Positions 1 to 6,955 of a stretch of DNA of 20,859 bases are shown here, piece by piece (within the stretch, counting starts at the first letter, position 1; each line of letters begins with the position of its first letter). Position numbers and translations under genes: made by a program. The DNA lies in NCBI GenBank assembly GCA_937904375.1, contig CALDIG010000259.1:1-20859 (forward strand), in the 5' to 3' direction. This DNA is from an uncultured Prevotellaceae bacterium (GTDB lineage: Bacteria; Bacteroidota; Bacteroidia; Bacteroidales; Muribaculaceae). Below the pieces are notes generated by a model. That model was not told the DNA's origin and did no database searches. It saw only the letters and a program-made list of their open reading frames with translations.

Positions 1-55
1 GCTTATTTTTTTCAAAAAAACTCTGAAAATGTCATATTTTTGAAAAATAATTTAC

Positions 56-63
56 TAACTTTG
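56..63 (+). promoter_or_regulatory. Bacteroidales -7 box upstream of the flavodoxin gene
   Basis: TAACTTTG at this position matches the TAnnTTTG -7 consensus of the Bacteroidales primary sigma factor. A TTTG at 39-42 is closer than the usual 19-21 base spacing, so the -33 box is not convincing. Transcription would start near position 70 and leave a leader of about 75 bases. Confidence 0.45.
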
Positions 64-143
64 TCATCAAGTTAGATTTTGATTAAGCATCAAATTAGTT
101 TATTAAACAAAGCATTCAACTTTAAAAATATAATTAAAACATT

Positions 144-719
144 ATGAGACGTGTAACAATGATTTTATCGGCTATTCTTGCTGTTGTTCTATGCGCTTGC
201 GCTGGCAATAAACCACAACAAGATAGCCAAAACAGTAACAAAGAGAACATGGAAAAGAAAACTACATTGGTAGCCTATTTCTCGGCTACAGGAACAACAA
301 AAGCTGCCGCCGAGAAGCTGGCAGAGGTGGTAAATGGTGATTTGCACGAGATTCAACCCGAGCAACCTTACACCGACGCCGACCTTGACTGGCATAACCA
401 GCAGAGCCGCAGCTCGGTGGAGATGAAGGACAAGAGCAGTCGTCCAGCCATCAAAAATAAGGTGGAGAATATGGACCAGTACGACACAATCTATATTGGC
501 TTCCCCATTTGGTGGTATATCGCTCCAACTATCGTCAACACCTTTGTTGAGCAGTACAACTTTGAAGGCAAGACTGTTATCCCATTCTTTACTTCTGGCG
601 GAAGCGGAAAAGGCGAGACCTTGAATTATCTCAAACCCTCGGCACCTAAAGCCAACTGGAAAGAGCCAATCAACCTCACTGGCAAGAGCAAGGGAGAGAT
701 TGAGAAATTGGTGAAGTAA
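144..719 (+). CDS. Lipoprotein-type flavodoxin
   Basis: The 191-residue protein starts with a positively charged, hydrophobic signal peptide ending in an L-C-A-C lipobox (Cys19 the probable lipidated residue). A polar linker of about 15 residues follows, then a flavodoxin domain from about residue 38 to the end. The FMN-phosphate loop is visible as YFSATGTTK near residues 45-53. The aromatic FMN-stacking region is probably FPIWWYIAP, and a glycine-rich TSGGSGKG loop follows, as in flavodoxin_4-type proteins. Flavodoxins carry electrons one or two at a time. This one would sit on the periplasmic side of the inner or outer membrane; its partner cannot be named. The residues after the lipid Cys are not acidic, so surface export is not indicated. 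The ATG at 144 follows an A-rich leader without a Shine-Dalgarno sequence, normal for this phylum. A second in-frame ATG at 249 begins right at the cytosolic-type flavodoxin start. Monocistronic, with a terminator after it. Confidence 0.85.
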   Translation: MRRVTMILSAILAVVLCACAGNKPQQDSQNSNKENMEKKTTLVAYFSATGTTKAAAEKLAEVVNGDLHEIQPEQPYTDADLDWHNQQSRSSVEMKDKSSRPAIKNKVENMDQYDTIYIGFPIWWYIAPTIVNTFVEQYNFEGKTVIPFFTSGGSGKGETLNYLKPSAPKANWKEPINLTGKSKGEIEKLVK

Positions 720-734
720 TTTGTTTAAGACATT

Positions 735-779
735 GAAGGGCAATTTACAAGGTTGTTTATTGCCCTTCTTTCTTTTTTT
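735..779 (+). terminator. Rho-independent terminator of the flavodoxin gene
   Basis: A perfect 10-bp stem (GAAGGGCAAT with ATTGCCCTTC, 735-744 and 759-768) encloses a 14-base loop and is followed at once by a T-rich run to 779. It begins 15 bases after the flavodoxin stop codon. Confidence 0.85.
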
Positions 780-790
780 ACCGGTAATAA

Positions 791-822
791 TTGTTCTTAA
801 TAAAGAAGAAACATTATCTTTT
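791..822 (+). promoter_or_regulatory. Candidate promoter of the thioredoxin-like gene
   Basis: TATCTTTT at 815-822 is one base off the TAnnTTTG -7 consensus, with TTG at 791-793 spaced 21 bases upstream. The predicted start near 829 lies downstream of the TTG codon at 822 and about 20 bases before the ATG at 849, which favours the ATG as the start. Confidence 0.4.
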
Positions 823-848
823 TGTCGTTAATTATCATTCAGAGTCCT

Positions 849-1181
849 ATGGAACTAATCAACGACTTACATAGGCTGCAGCAAGTGGTTGCCACCAGCC
901 AGCTTTGTTTGCTATACATCCAGGCCCCCGACTGTGGCTTGTGCTCTCTTATGCTCGATAAGATAGATGCTGTGGCACAGCAGTTTGACAAGTTGAGCTC
1001 CGCTCGTGTTGAACTACATGTGGTGCCACAAGTCGCAGGCACTTTCTTGGTAGCCACGGCACCCACAGTTCTGCTCTTTGCTCAAGGCAAAGAGGTTTAT
1101 CGCGCTGGCAATTTCATTGATGTCTCTGAATTGCAGCAGGTGTTAACAAAATGGCACACTGCTCCTATATGGCAGCCTTGA
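849..1181 (+). CDS. Small thioredoxin-like protein with a CGLC active site
   Basis: This 110-residue protein has the size and layout of a single thioredoxin fold. A CxxC redox pair (Cys29-Gly-Leu-Cys32, in APDCGLC) follows a hydrophobic strand, and a TAPT motif gives the cis-proline loop near residue 77. It has no signal peptide and is therefore predicted to be cytoplasmic. It would act in thiol-disulfide exchange; the partner is unknown, and the CGLC dipeptide differs from the CGPC of housekeeping thioredoxin. An in-frame TTG at 822 would add nine residues, but it lies within the candidate -7 box, so the ATG at 849 is chosen. The 3' end overlaps the convergent GH89 gene by 17 bases. Confidence 0.75.
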   Translation: MELINDLHRLQQVVATSQLCLLYIQAPDCGLCSLMLDKIDAVAQQFDKLSSARVELHVVPQVAGTFLVATAPTVLLFAQGKEVYRAGNFIDVSELQQVLTKWHTAPIWQP

Positions 1182-3366
1182 TAGTCTCAAACTTTTTCCT
1201 GAATTCCTTGTTGATTTCTCGACACAAAGCCATTACATTAGGTTGGTTGCCCTCACTGAAAGGTTTGTGTAGCCCTTTGCTCGTGGGCCATGCCTGTTGA
1301 AAAGCATTAATGTCTTCTTTCAACTTGGCATTGTTGTATTCAGAGCCATTGATAAGAGAGATGTTGAGATAATCTATATAAATGCTCCACCGCATGGCGT
1401 AATAGTTGGAGATTAATCCTGCCCAGTTGCGGCAAGAATAATCGTTGAGGTCGCCTCCCCACGTGGTTACCAGGCGCCGAGCATTCATCTCATAATAATC
1501 TTTCACCCTGGGTGTTTCGCCCAAATCTCTCGCCTGTTCAATCCACTTATCCAAGGTGCAGAAGGGTTGGCACGCATTTAATGCCTCCATGCTAAGCATT
1601 ATGTAGAGCATGTGAGCACTCATCTCATCAACTTTAGCGCTATCTCCTGCATGGTAGGCTTTATCGAGCTCATTTTTCTCGGTTAGGAATAGGTCTCCCA
1701 GCAGCTGCCGTCCTGTCCAAATCAGGTCGATTGTCATGGCGTCGGTGGTAACAGTGTCTTGTTCAAGCAATTTGTCCCAAGCATAGAGCAACTGTTCGGG
1801 ATTGTAGCGAACTGAGCATCGGCCATGTTCTTTGTCGAGTTCAGGATATTGGCAAGGGAGTGGTCCGCAAAAGGTGGTGGGGCGTATGTTGAGCACGCTG
1901 TCATAAAGCATCTTCCAAGCCTCACGCGCAGGTCGCGACTCGTGGCCGGCATGACGGTCGGCAAGTTCGTTAACTACCTGTTCATCAGTTTTCTTGAAAT
2001 CCCAGGCTTTCTCAAAGATATACTCGTAGGGGAACTGTTGCACCTCAAGACCTTCGAGAGTTGAGCCGATGCCCACAAGGTTGTTGCCGCCTTCTTTCAA
2101 TGCTGCTTCAAGTTTTTGTCCAGCCTCTTTTACATTGCCTTGAATATTACTGTTTCCTCCAAAATTTCCAAGGTAGCACCATATGTATGGCTGTCCGAAG
2201 AATCCGTCAAGGTCGCGCCACATCTCCTTATATTCGCAGTAATAGTCAAGCATCGTCATTTTGCCTTGCGGCACACCAGTAAGCATAGCTTTAGCTCTTT
2301 CAGGAGTGTAGTCTTTGCGCTGATAATAGAGGAACCATCCCATTTGCAGCCATTCGGCATAAGGATCAACAGCTGTGAGGCTCTCGTAAATGTGCTTTGA
2401 AACATTATGCAGATATTCAGGTTCAAAGCTCGGTGGATCCATCTCGTTGAAGGGGTCGATGCCGTATATATGGTCGGTGCCGAACATGCGGGTCTGCTCC
2501 TCAAGGAACATCTTCTGAATCTTGGCATATAACGGGTCTTCGCTGTTGAGGAAGAATGTGCGGTAAGGTTCCTCAAACTCATCCCAAGTGCTCATTGCCT
2601 TAATGTCGGCATTAGGGTACATTTCTTTGAGTTTGCGAGGCACATGACCAGCAAAGGCTGGCAGCACAGGTCGCATATTCAACGCTCGCTCACGTGCTAC
2701 AATCTTCTTTTGCACCTCGGCTTGTCCGTCAAGCCACTCCTTGGGCAATGGACCACACCATGCATCGATATTCGCCATTCGGTGCCAGGGCAGATACGCT
2801 GGTCCTGTAAAATATCCACGAACTTCATCGTCGGTCATGCCCATCTTGGTCCACACATTATACCACACCGCCTCTTGTCCGGTGATTGCCAGTGGCATGT
2901 TGATGCCATTTAGCGCCATCCAGTCGATGAAGCGTTCCCAGTCCGCCCAATTCCAGAATGGCATTGTGTAGCCGAAGGTGCAGTAGTTCAGGAAAAAACG
3001 TTGTGGCACACGTGCCTCGATAGTCTCTTTCGCAGGCACATCGGGTAGAGTAGAAGGCAAGTCAATGGCTATGTCGGCATACCATGACACTGTAGTCTTG
3101 CAGTAGCGGTTTAAGTATCGGTTTAAGCCAACCGCCATCGAGTTGGCATTGTTGCCGCCAATCACCACTTTGTCGCCACGGCTTTCAAGCGTGAAAACAT
3201 CAACAAGGGCAGGAGCATGAGGGGTGCACACCTTTTCAAATTGCACCTTTTGTGCCAGTCGTGGCGAGAGGCGTTCGGCTAATGCCTGTGCTTGGGATAT
3301 GTCGCTTGCTAAGGCATTTACTGCTATAAATAGAATTAATGCGATTGAGGATATTGCTTTTTTCAT
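1165..3366 (-). CDS. Secreted alpha-N-acetylglucosaminidase (GH89, NAGLU family)
   Basis: A glycoside hydrolase of about 733 residues that releases terminal alpha-linked N-acetylglucosamine. Known GH89 targets are heparan sulfate and gastric mucin GlcNAc-alpha-1,4-Gal caps. It has a Sec signal peptide (MKKAISSIALILFIAVNALA then S), a small N-terminal domain, and a TIM-barrel catalytic domain starting near the RVPQRFFLNYCTFGYTMPFW segment, a family hallmark. Numbered from the upstream ATG at 3375, the two catalytic glutamates are recognisable as Glu311 in DPFNEMDPPS and Glu441 in STLEGLE. They correspond to the acid/base and nucleophile of human NAGLU (Glu316 and Glu446). An all-helical C-terminal domain completes the family's usual length. 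I chose the ATG at 3366 because it opens directly on the KK of the signal peptide; the one at 3375 adds three residues. No SusC/SusD pair or other glycosidase is next to it, so it is not part of a visible polysaccharide locus. Expected in periplasm or at the outer membrane. Confidence 0.93.
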   Translation of the reverse strand: MKKAISSIALILFIAVNALASDISQAQALAERLSPRLAQKVQFEKVCTPHAPALVDVFTLESRGDKVVIGGNNANSMAVGLNRYLNRYCKTTVSWYADIAIDLPSTLPDVPAKETIEARVPQRFFLNYCTFGYTMPFWNWADWERFIDWMALNGINMPLAITGQEAVWYNVWTKMGMTDDEVRGYFTGPAYLPWHRMANIDAWCGPLPKEWLDGQAEVQKKIVARERALNMRPVLPAFAGHVPRKLKEMYPNADIKAMSTWDEFEEPYRTFFLNSEDPLYAKIQKMFLEEQTRMFGTDHIYGIDPFNEMDPPSFEPEYLHNVSKHIYESLTAVDPYAEWLQMGWFLYYQRKDYTPERAKAMLTGVPQGKMTMLDYYCEYKEMWRDLDGFFGQPYIWCYLGNFGGNSNIQGNVKEAGQKLEAALKEGGNNLVGIGSTLEGLEVQQFPYEYIFEKAWDFKKTDEQVVNELADRHAGHESRPAREAWKMLYDSVLNIRPTTFCGPLPCQYPELDKEHGRCSVRYNPEQLLYAWDKLLEQDTVTTDAMTIDLIWTGRQLLGDLFLTEKNELDKAYHAGDSAKVDEMSAHMLYIMLSMEALNACQPFCTLDKWIEQARDLGETPRVKDYYEMNARRLVTTWGGDLNDYSCRNWAGLISNYYAMRWSIYIDYLNISLINGSEYNNAKLKEDINAFQQAWPTSKGLHKPFSEGNQPNVMALCREINKEFRKKFETIKAAI

Positions 3367-3387
3367 GATTCTCATTTTATATATGTA

Positions 3388-3474
3388 GTAAACAAGTTAA
3401 CGAGTAAACAAGTTAACGAGTAAACAAGTAAATAAGCAGAATGTTTTTCTAGCTGCTCGTCCACTTGTAAACTG
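3388..3474. repeat. Octamer-repeat element A, upstream of the GH89 gene
   Basis: Six head-to-tail 8-mers at 3388-3435 read on the plus strand gtaaacaa, gttaacga, gtaaacaa, gttaacga, gtaaacaa, gtaaataa. After a short spacer, an inverted arm at 3451-3474 reads, in reverse complement, gtttacaa, gtggacga, gcagct. The arms form an imperfect hairpin (about 14 of 20 positions pair). The tandem block ends 12 bases before the upstream GH89 ATG and 21 before the preferred one, so it would lie in the 5' leader. It has the same period and unit as elements B and C. Confidence 0.8.
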
Positions 3475-3476
3475 TG

Positions 3477-3484
3477 CAAAATTA
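3477..3484 (-). promoter_or_regulatory. Candidate -7 box of the GH89 gene
   Basis: The minus strand reads TAATTTTG, a match to TAnnTTTG. No TTTG-like -33 box is seen at 19-21 bases. Transcription from here would begin around 3470, at the outer edge of repeat element A, so the whole element would form the leader. Confidence 0.4.
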
Positions 3485-3549
3485 ATAATTCTTTTTCAAG
3501 AAATAAGCATTTTTTTCAAAATGATTATCAATAAATAAAAACTTATGTG

Positions 3550-3557
3550 TAACTTTA
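3550..3557 (+). promoter_or_regulatory. Weak -7 box upstream of the DUF1893-ECF pair
   Basis: TAACTTTA differs from TAnnTTTG at the last base and would give a leader of about 16 bases before the ATG at 3580. No -33 box is evident, so this is tentative. Confidence 0.3.
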
Positions 3558-3579
3558 CACCGATTTATTATAAATCATT

Positions 3580-3999
3580 ATGGAACACTTGAAGAATATG
3601 CTCAATAATCCCGAGATTAGGGGAGTGGTGCGCACTGCTACAGGCGAGGTCATTGAGTTTCACAACCCTGGGGTGAAAGACCTCTATAACCTGTTGGCAA
3701 CAAAGCAAAATGCTCTTGAGGGGGCTTCTTTTGCCGACCGAGTGATAGGGCGCGGAGCGGCGTTGTTGCTGGTTAAAGGCCATGTCGCTCAAGTCTTTGC
3801 ACAGGTCATTAGCGAGTCGGCACTTAATGTGTTTCAAGACGCTGGCATTGCCGCGAGTTACGATTGTCTTGTCCCTAACATCATTAACCGTGCTGGCACC
3901 GACATCTGCCCTGTCGAGAAATTGACGTTGGGCATCTCCCAACCTGGTTTGGCATTTGAGAGAATAAGAGAATTTTTAATCAACAATAATATTATATAA
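3580..3999 (+). CDS. DUF1893 family protein
   Basis: A 139-residue soluble protein with no signal peptide or membrane segment. I recognise DUF1893 from the combination of an N-terminal VVRTATGEVIEFHNPGVKDLYNLL segment, a central GRGAALLLVKG core, an ESALNVFQDAGI segment, and the late NRAGTDICPVEKL stretch, which carries the conserved Cys. The structurally known member (TM1506 of Thermotoga) has a cytidine-deaminase-like fold, but no enzyme activity is established to my knowledge. The next gene, an ECF S component, starts one base after this stop codon. The two are therefore almost certainly co-transcribed, and a role linked to uptake or processing of a vitamin-like or nucleobase-like compound is a reasonable inference, not a demonstrated one. 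Confidence 0.8.
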   Translation: MEHLKNMLNNPEIRGVVRTATGEVIEFHNPGVKDLYNLLATKQNALEGASFADRVIGRGAALLLVKGHVAQVFAQVISESALNVFQDAGIAASYDCLVPNIINRAGTDICPVEKLTLGISQPGLAFERIREFLINNNII

Positions 4000-4000
4000 A

Positions 4001-4519
4001 ATGAAAACCACATCACAACCTGTTGCGCTGTATCAACTGAGTTACAGCCAAGTAAAGACTTATCTGTTTGCAGCACTGTTCATTGTTGGCAACATCGCTT
4101 TGCCACAACTGTGCCATCTAATGCCTCAGGGCGGACTGATTTTCCTGCCCATCTATTTTTTCACACTTCTTGCCGCCTATAAGTATGGCTTTACAGTGGG
4201 ATTGACAACTGCCGTACTCTCACCACTGGTGAATAGTGCTGTCTTTGGCATGCCTCCCGCTGCCGCGTTGCCCATTATTCTTATCAAGAGCGTGACACTT
4301 GCCGTTGCCGCAGCCTTGATTGCCAAGAAGACCAATAAGCTGACTCTGCTCACCATCGCTCTGGCGGTTATCGCTTATCAACTCATCGGCTCGCTCGCCG
4401 AGTGGGCGATGACTGGCTCATTTGAGAAAGCCTCACAAGATATCATCCTCGGTTGGCCTGGCTGCCTTATCCAGATTATTGGCGGATATTTAATCCTTCG
4501 CTATCTCCTTAAGAAGTAG
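4001..4519 (+). CDS. ECF transporter S (substrate-binding) component
   Basis: A 172-residue integral membrane protein with about six hydrophobic segments: residues 20-40, 45-63, 68-85, 88-107, 113-133 and 148-169. It has the compact all-helical look of the S subunits of energy-coupling-factor importers. The polar opening SYSQVKTYLFAALFIVGNIALPQ is typical of these proteins. S components bind a micronutrient and dock on a shared EcfA-EcfA'-EcfT module, which is not in this window; a solitary S gene is normal for group II systems. The ligand cannot be read from sequence. The gene starts one base after the DUF1893 stop, giving a two-gene operon that ends just before repeat element B. Confidence 0.8.
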   Translation: MKTTSQPVALYQLSYSQVKTYLFAALFIVGNIALPQLCHLMPQGGLIFLPIYFFTLLAAYKYGFTVGLTTAVLSPLVNSAVFGMPPAAALPIILIKSVTLAVAAALIAKKTNKLTLLTIALAVIAYQLIGSLAEWAMTGSFEKASQDIILGWPGCLIQIIGGYLILRYLLKK

Positions 4520-4539
4520 CATATTGCAAATGCAATGGA

Positions 4540-4745
4540 GCTAACAAGCTGACAAGGAACAGGCTGACGATTCCGCATTTCGCATTACCATGAGGATAAA
4601 TGGGCGCTTCGCTTAAAATTAAATTAAAATTTATTATAAAATTTCATATTTTCCGGTAACATATTTTTATTTTAATTTTCAAAAAATTTTAAGCGCGTAG
4701 CGCGCTCCTCCAGGATATAACATGTTAGCTTGTCAGCTCGTCCGC
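4540..4745. repeat. Octamer-repeat element B with nested long inverted repeat
   Basis: The left end has plus-strand 8-mers gctaacaa (4540-4547) and gctgacaa (4548-4555), then degenerate copies to about 4570. The right end has their inverted counterparts atgttagc, ttgtcagc, tcgtccgc (4722-4745). Inside, CGCTTAAAATT (4610-4620) pairs perfectly with AATTTTAAGCG (4685-4695), and both sides extend into G+C-rich gcgc stretches and an AT-rich core. The roughly 206-bp palindromic block fills nearly the whole gap between the ECF gene and the aldo/keto reductase, ending nine bases before its ATG. It might also terminate ECF transcription. Confidence 0.8.
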
Positions 4746-4754
4746 TAAAAGAAT

Positions 4755-5852
4755 ATGGAATACAAAAAATATAAAGACATTACCATCTCCCGCTTGGGGT
4801 TTGGCAATATGCGTCTTCCAGAGAAAGAGGGGCGCATCGACCGTGAGAAGGCCTCTGCCATGATTGACCGTGCCATGAAAGGTGGAGTGACCTACTACGA
4901 CACCGCATGGATGTATCACCACGAGGACAGCGAGACGTTTCTTGGTGAGGTGCTACCCAATTATCCCCGCGACAGTTTCTGTCTCGCCACAAAGTTCAAC
5001 ATAGGCTTTAATCCCGATTACCGTCATGTGTTTGAGACTCAGCTTAAAAAACTCAAGACCGACTATCTCGACTTCTATCTCCTTCATGCCATAGGAGACA
5101 ATACTATTCATCCCTACGTTGATGATGGCAGTCTCGCCTATCTCATTGAGCAAAAGGAAAAAGGACGCATCCGCAACCTCGGTTTCTCGTGTCATGCCAG
5201 CAACGACTCGTTGAGGTGGTTTGTGGAGCAATATGACTGGGATTTCGCACAAATCCAGCTTAACTGCTTCGACTGGCTTTTCTCCCACACTCAAGAGGAG
5301 TATCGCATTCTTGAAGAGCGCAACATTCCCATCGTTGTGATGGAACCTGTGCGTGGTGGCAGGCTCTCAAGACTCACTCCCGAAGCCGAGGCAATGCTGC
5401 ATGAGGCGCATCCCGAATGGTCGCTGGCGTCGTGGATGTTCCGCTTCGTTCGCTCATTGCCGCAGGTTCAGGTCATCCTCAGCGGAATGAGCACAATGGA
5501 TCAGGTAGAGGACAATCTTCGCACCTTCGACGACGATAACAATTTCACCGATACCGACCGCGATTTGCTTTTCAAAGCAATGGAGATGTTTCACGACAAC
5601 ATGCAAGTGCCATGCACCGCTTGCCGCTACTGCTGTGATGACTGCCCGATGGGTATCAACATACCCGAGTTTATCACCTACTACAATAAGTTCAAGGTAG
5701 ATGGCACGTTTGGACTGAAGGAGCAACTCGATAAAGTTGAGACAATGGCAACTCCCGACGAGTGCCTTAACTGCGGTTCCTGTGCAAATCATTGCCCACA
5801 ATCAATCGACATCCCATCAATCATGACAGAGATGGGGGAGAAGTTCTATTAA
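4755..5852 (+). CDS. Aldo/keto reductase with C-terminal 2x[4Fe-4S] ferredoxin domain
   Basis: A 365-residue cytoplasmic protein. Residues 1-280 are an aldo/keto reductase barrel with the complete tetrad Asp49, Tyr54, Lys80 and His111 (YDTAWMYHH, ATKF, LLHAIGD), so NAD(P)H-dependent carbonyl reduction is possible. Residues 287-349 add a bacterial ferredoxin-like tail. A first group, Cys287, Cys290, Cys293, Cys294 and Cys297, lies in CTACRYCCDDCP, and a second, Cys337, Cys340, Cys343 and Cys347, in CLNCGSCANHCP. Two [4Fe-4S] clusters are therefore expected. This AKR-ferredoxin architecture is common in anaerobes and is usually annotated only as predicted oxidoreductase; the physiological substrate is unknown. 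The ATG at 4755 directly follows repeat element B and has no Shine-Dalgarno sequence. Downstream it converges on the Nim-like gene. Confidence 0.9.
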   Translation: MEYKKYKDITISRLGFGNMRLPEKEGRIDREKASAMIDRAMKGGVTYYDTAWMYHHEDSETFLGEVLPNYPRDSFCLATKFNIGFNPDYRHVFETQLKKLKTDYLDFYLLHAIGDNTIHPYVDDGSLAYLIEQKEKGRIRNLGFSCHASNDSLRWFVEQYDWDFAQIQLNCFDWLFSHTQEEYRILEERNIPIVVMEPVRGGRLSRLTPEAEAMLHEAHPEWSLASWMFRFVRSLPQVQVILSGMSTMDQVEDNLRTFDDDNNFTDTDRDLLFKAMEMFHDNMQVPCTACRYCCDDCPMGINIPEFITYYNKFKVDGTFGLKEQLDKVETMATPDECLNCGSCANHCPQSIDIPSIMTEMGEKFY

Positions 5853-6083
5853 TTATTTGTCATACAATTGCTAACAAATCTTAGTAAAATTCGTGCAAAT
5901 TAGTGTTTGTTTTATAGTCAAACGACCAGAAACGATTAGAAACTATTCTCCTCAACTCAATAATTCCGTAGAAAAATACGATTAAGCGAGTCCAAAATTG
6001 AGCAGCTCAAAGCCTTGCGAGCGAGAGCATTATATTTAAATAAATTCTTTGTTTGAAAATAGAGTGTCGGGGAGATGAGCATT
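5853..6083. other. Convergent intergenic region with short repeats
   Basis: These 231 bases lie between two convergent genes and hold no convincing ORF. Seen here are two close copies of an attNgtg-type word (attcgtg and attagtg, about 5895-5910) and a 13-bp palindrome TTGAGCAGCTCAA at 5998-6010. On the minus strand that palindrome is followed by TTTT and could act as a weak terminator for the Nim-like gene. Confidence 0.4.
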
Positions 6084-6578
6084 TTATTCTCTTTCCCTTA
6101 CAAGTTCTATTGCCTCTTTCCCTGTCAGATGTTCGATGTCAAGGCGCAACAGAGTGACGCGACCCTTAGCCTTGTCGATTTCATGTTGTAATCCTTCCTC
6201 ATTGAGGGGTGAATATCGCGAACCAAGCAATCGCAATGCTTGTAGTTGCTCATCTACATCTTCAATTACTGTGATTTGCCCAAAGGCTATCACGCTTCTG
6301 AAATAAGTCGTGAACTCGGCTGGCTTAACGTCATCCCTGTCAATGACACAAAACGAGCAGCGGCTGTCACGGTTTATGGCATCAATTTTATGCCCCTGCA
6401 CTGCCGAATGGAAGTAAATCTTGCCGCTGTTATAGACAAAGCTGAGAGGAACGGCATAGGGAAATCCTCCGTCACCGGTCACTGCAAGCACTCCCGATGT
6501 GCAACGAGAGAGTATAATCTCGCAATCTTCTTTAGATAGTTGCTGCCGATTGCGGCGCATGGGTCGGAATGATGTCAT
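6084..6578 (-). CDS. Pyridoxamine 5'-phosphate oxidase-like / Nim-family flavoprotein
   Basis: A 164-residue protein with the split-barrel FMN-binding fold. The family pattern is clear: an MRRNRQQLS start, a GVLAVTGDGGFPYAVPLSFVY strand pair, KIYFHSAVQGHKIDAI with the conserved His63 (equivalent to the active-site His of NimA), CSFCVIDRDDV, and FRSVIAFGQ. Nim proteins can reduce 5-nitroimidazoles, but this wider family is common in gut anaerobes and most members are not shown to confer resistance, so no nim symbol is given. Likely role: flavin-dependent reduction of a small molecule in the cytoplasm. It lies 52 bases downstream of the antitoxin gene on the same strand and may be read from the same promoter. 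Confidence 0.85.
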   Translation of the reverse strand: MTSFRPMRRNRQQLSKEDCEIILSRCTSGVLAVTGDGGFPYAVPLSFVYNSGKIYFHSAVQGHKIDAINRDSRCSFCVIDRDDVKPAEFTTYFRSVIAFGQITVIEDVDEQLQALRLLGSRYSPLNEEGLQHEIDKAKGRVTLLRLDIEHLTGKEAIELVRERE

Positions 6579-6630
6579 GCTGAGATGATTTTAAGTCCTA
6601 TAACCGAAGCTATAAGAGTGGTGATCAGTG

Positions 6631-6939
6631 TTATACACAAGCTGCTGCCTGAAAGCAATCAACACCTAAACGTTCTTCAATTTCAGCGATTGTCTTGAAT
6701 GAGAAATTCACTTTTCCTGAGAGTATCTTGCTCACATATTGAGGACTTACTCCTAATCGCTCAGCTACATCATTGCGTGAAAGATTGTTTTCTTGCATGA
6801 AATCTATTATTGCGAGGGCAACACTTCTTGACCGTTTAAGCCATGAAGCATTTTCTTGACGCCATTGTGCGTCGGCCACAAAAGTGGATTGCTCTCCCGA
6901 CTGGTGAGCTTCCAAAAACTGTACTGCTTTTGTTCTCAT
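6631..6939 (-). CDS. XRE-family helix-turn-helix antitoxin
   Basis: A 102-residue protein. Residues 1-38 form a polar region that may bind the toxin. Residues 41-95 are a Cro/C1-type HTH in which the turn and recognition helix read as NLSRNDVAERLGVSPQYVSKILSG. The order toxin first, antitoxin second, with a 16-base gap, is that of HigBA modules. The start is unusually well marked: AAAGGAGG at 6947-6954 lies seven bases before the ATG, a strong Shine-Dalgarno sequence in a genome where almost no other gene has one. That would favour antitoxin production from the shared mRNA. It probably represses its own promoter through the palindrome at 7527-7544. The antitoxin role is inferred from gene order and the HTH. 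Confidence 0.75.
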   Translation of the reverse strand: MRTKAVQFLEAHQSGEQSTFVADAQWRQENASWLKRSRSVALAIIDFMQENNLSRNDVAERLGVSPQYVSKILSGKVNFSFKTIAEIEERLGVDCFQAAACV

Positions 6940-6955
6940 TAAAGGTCCTCCTTTC

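Noticed and set aside
822..848. TTG start for the thioredoxin-like protein
   Set aside because: It sits in the candidate -7 box, upstream of the expected transcription start; the ATG at 849 gives a normal thioredoxin-fold N terminus.
3388..3435. CRISPR array
   Set aside because: Units are 8 bp, directly adjacent, without spacers, and no cas genes are present.
6084..6578. Nitroimidazole-resistance (nim) gene call
   Set aside because: Fold and His63 fit the family, but related proteins are widespread and mostly not linked to resistance; sequence alone does not justify the symbol.
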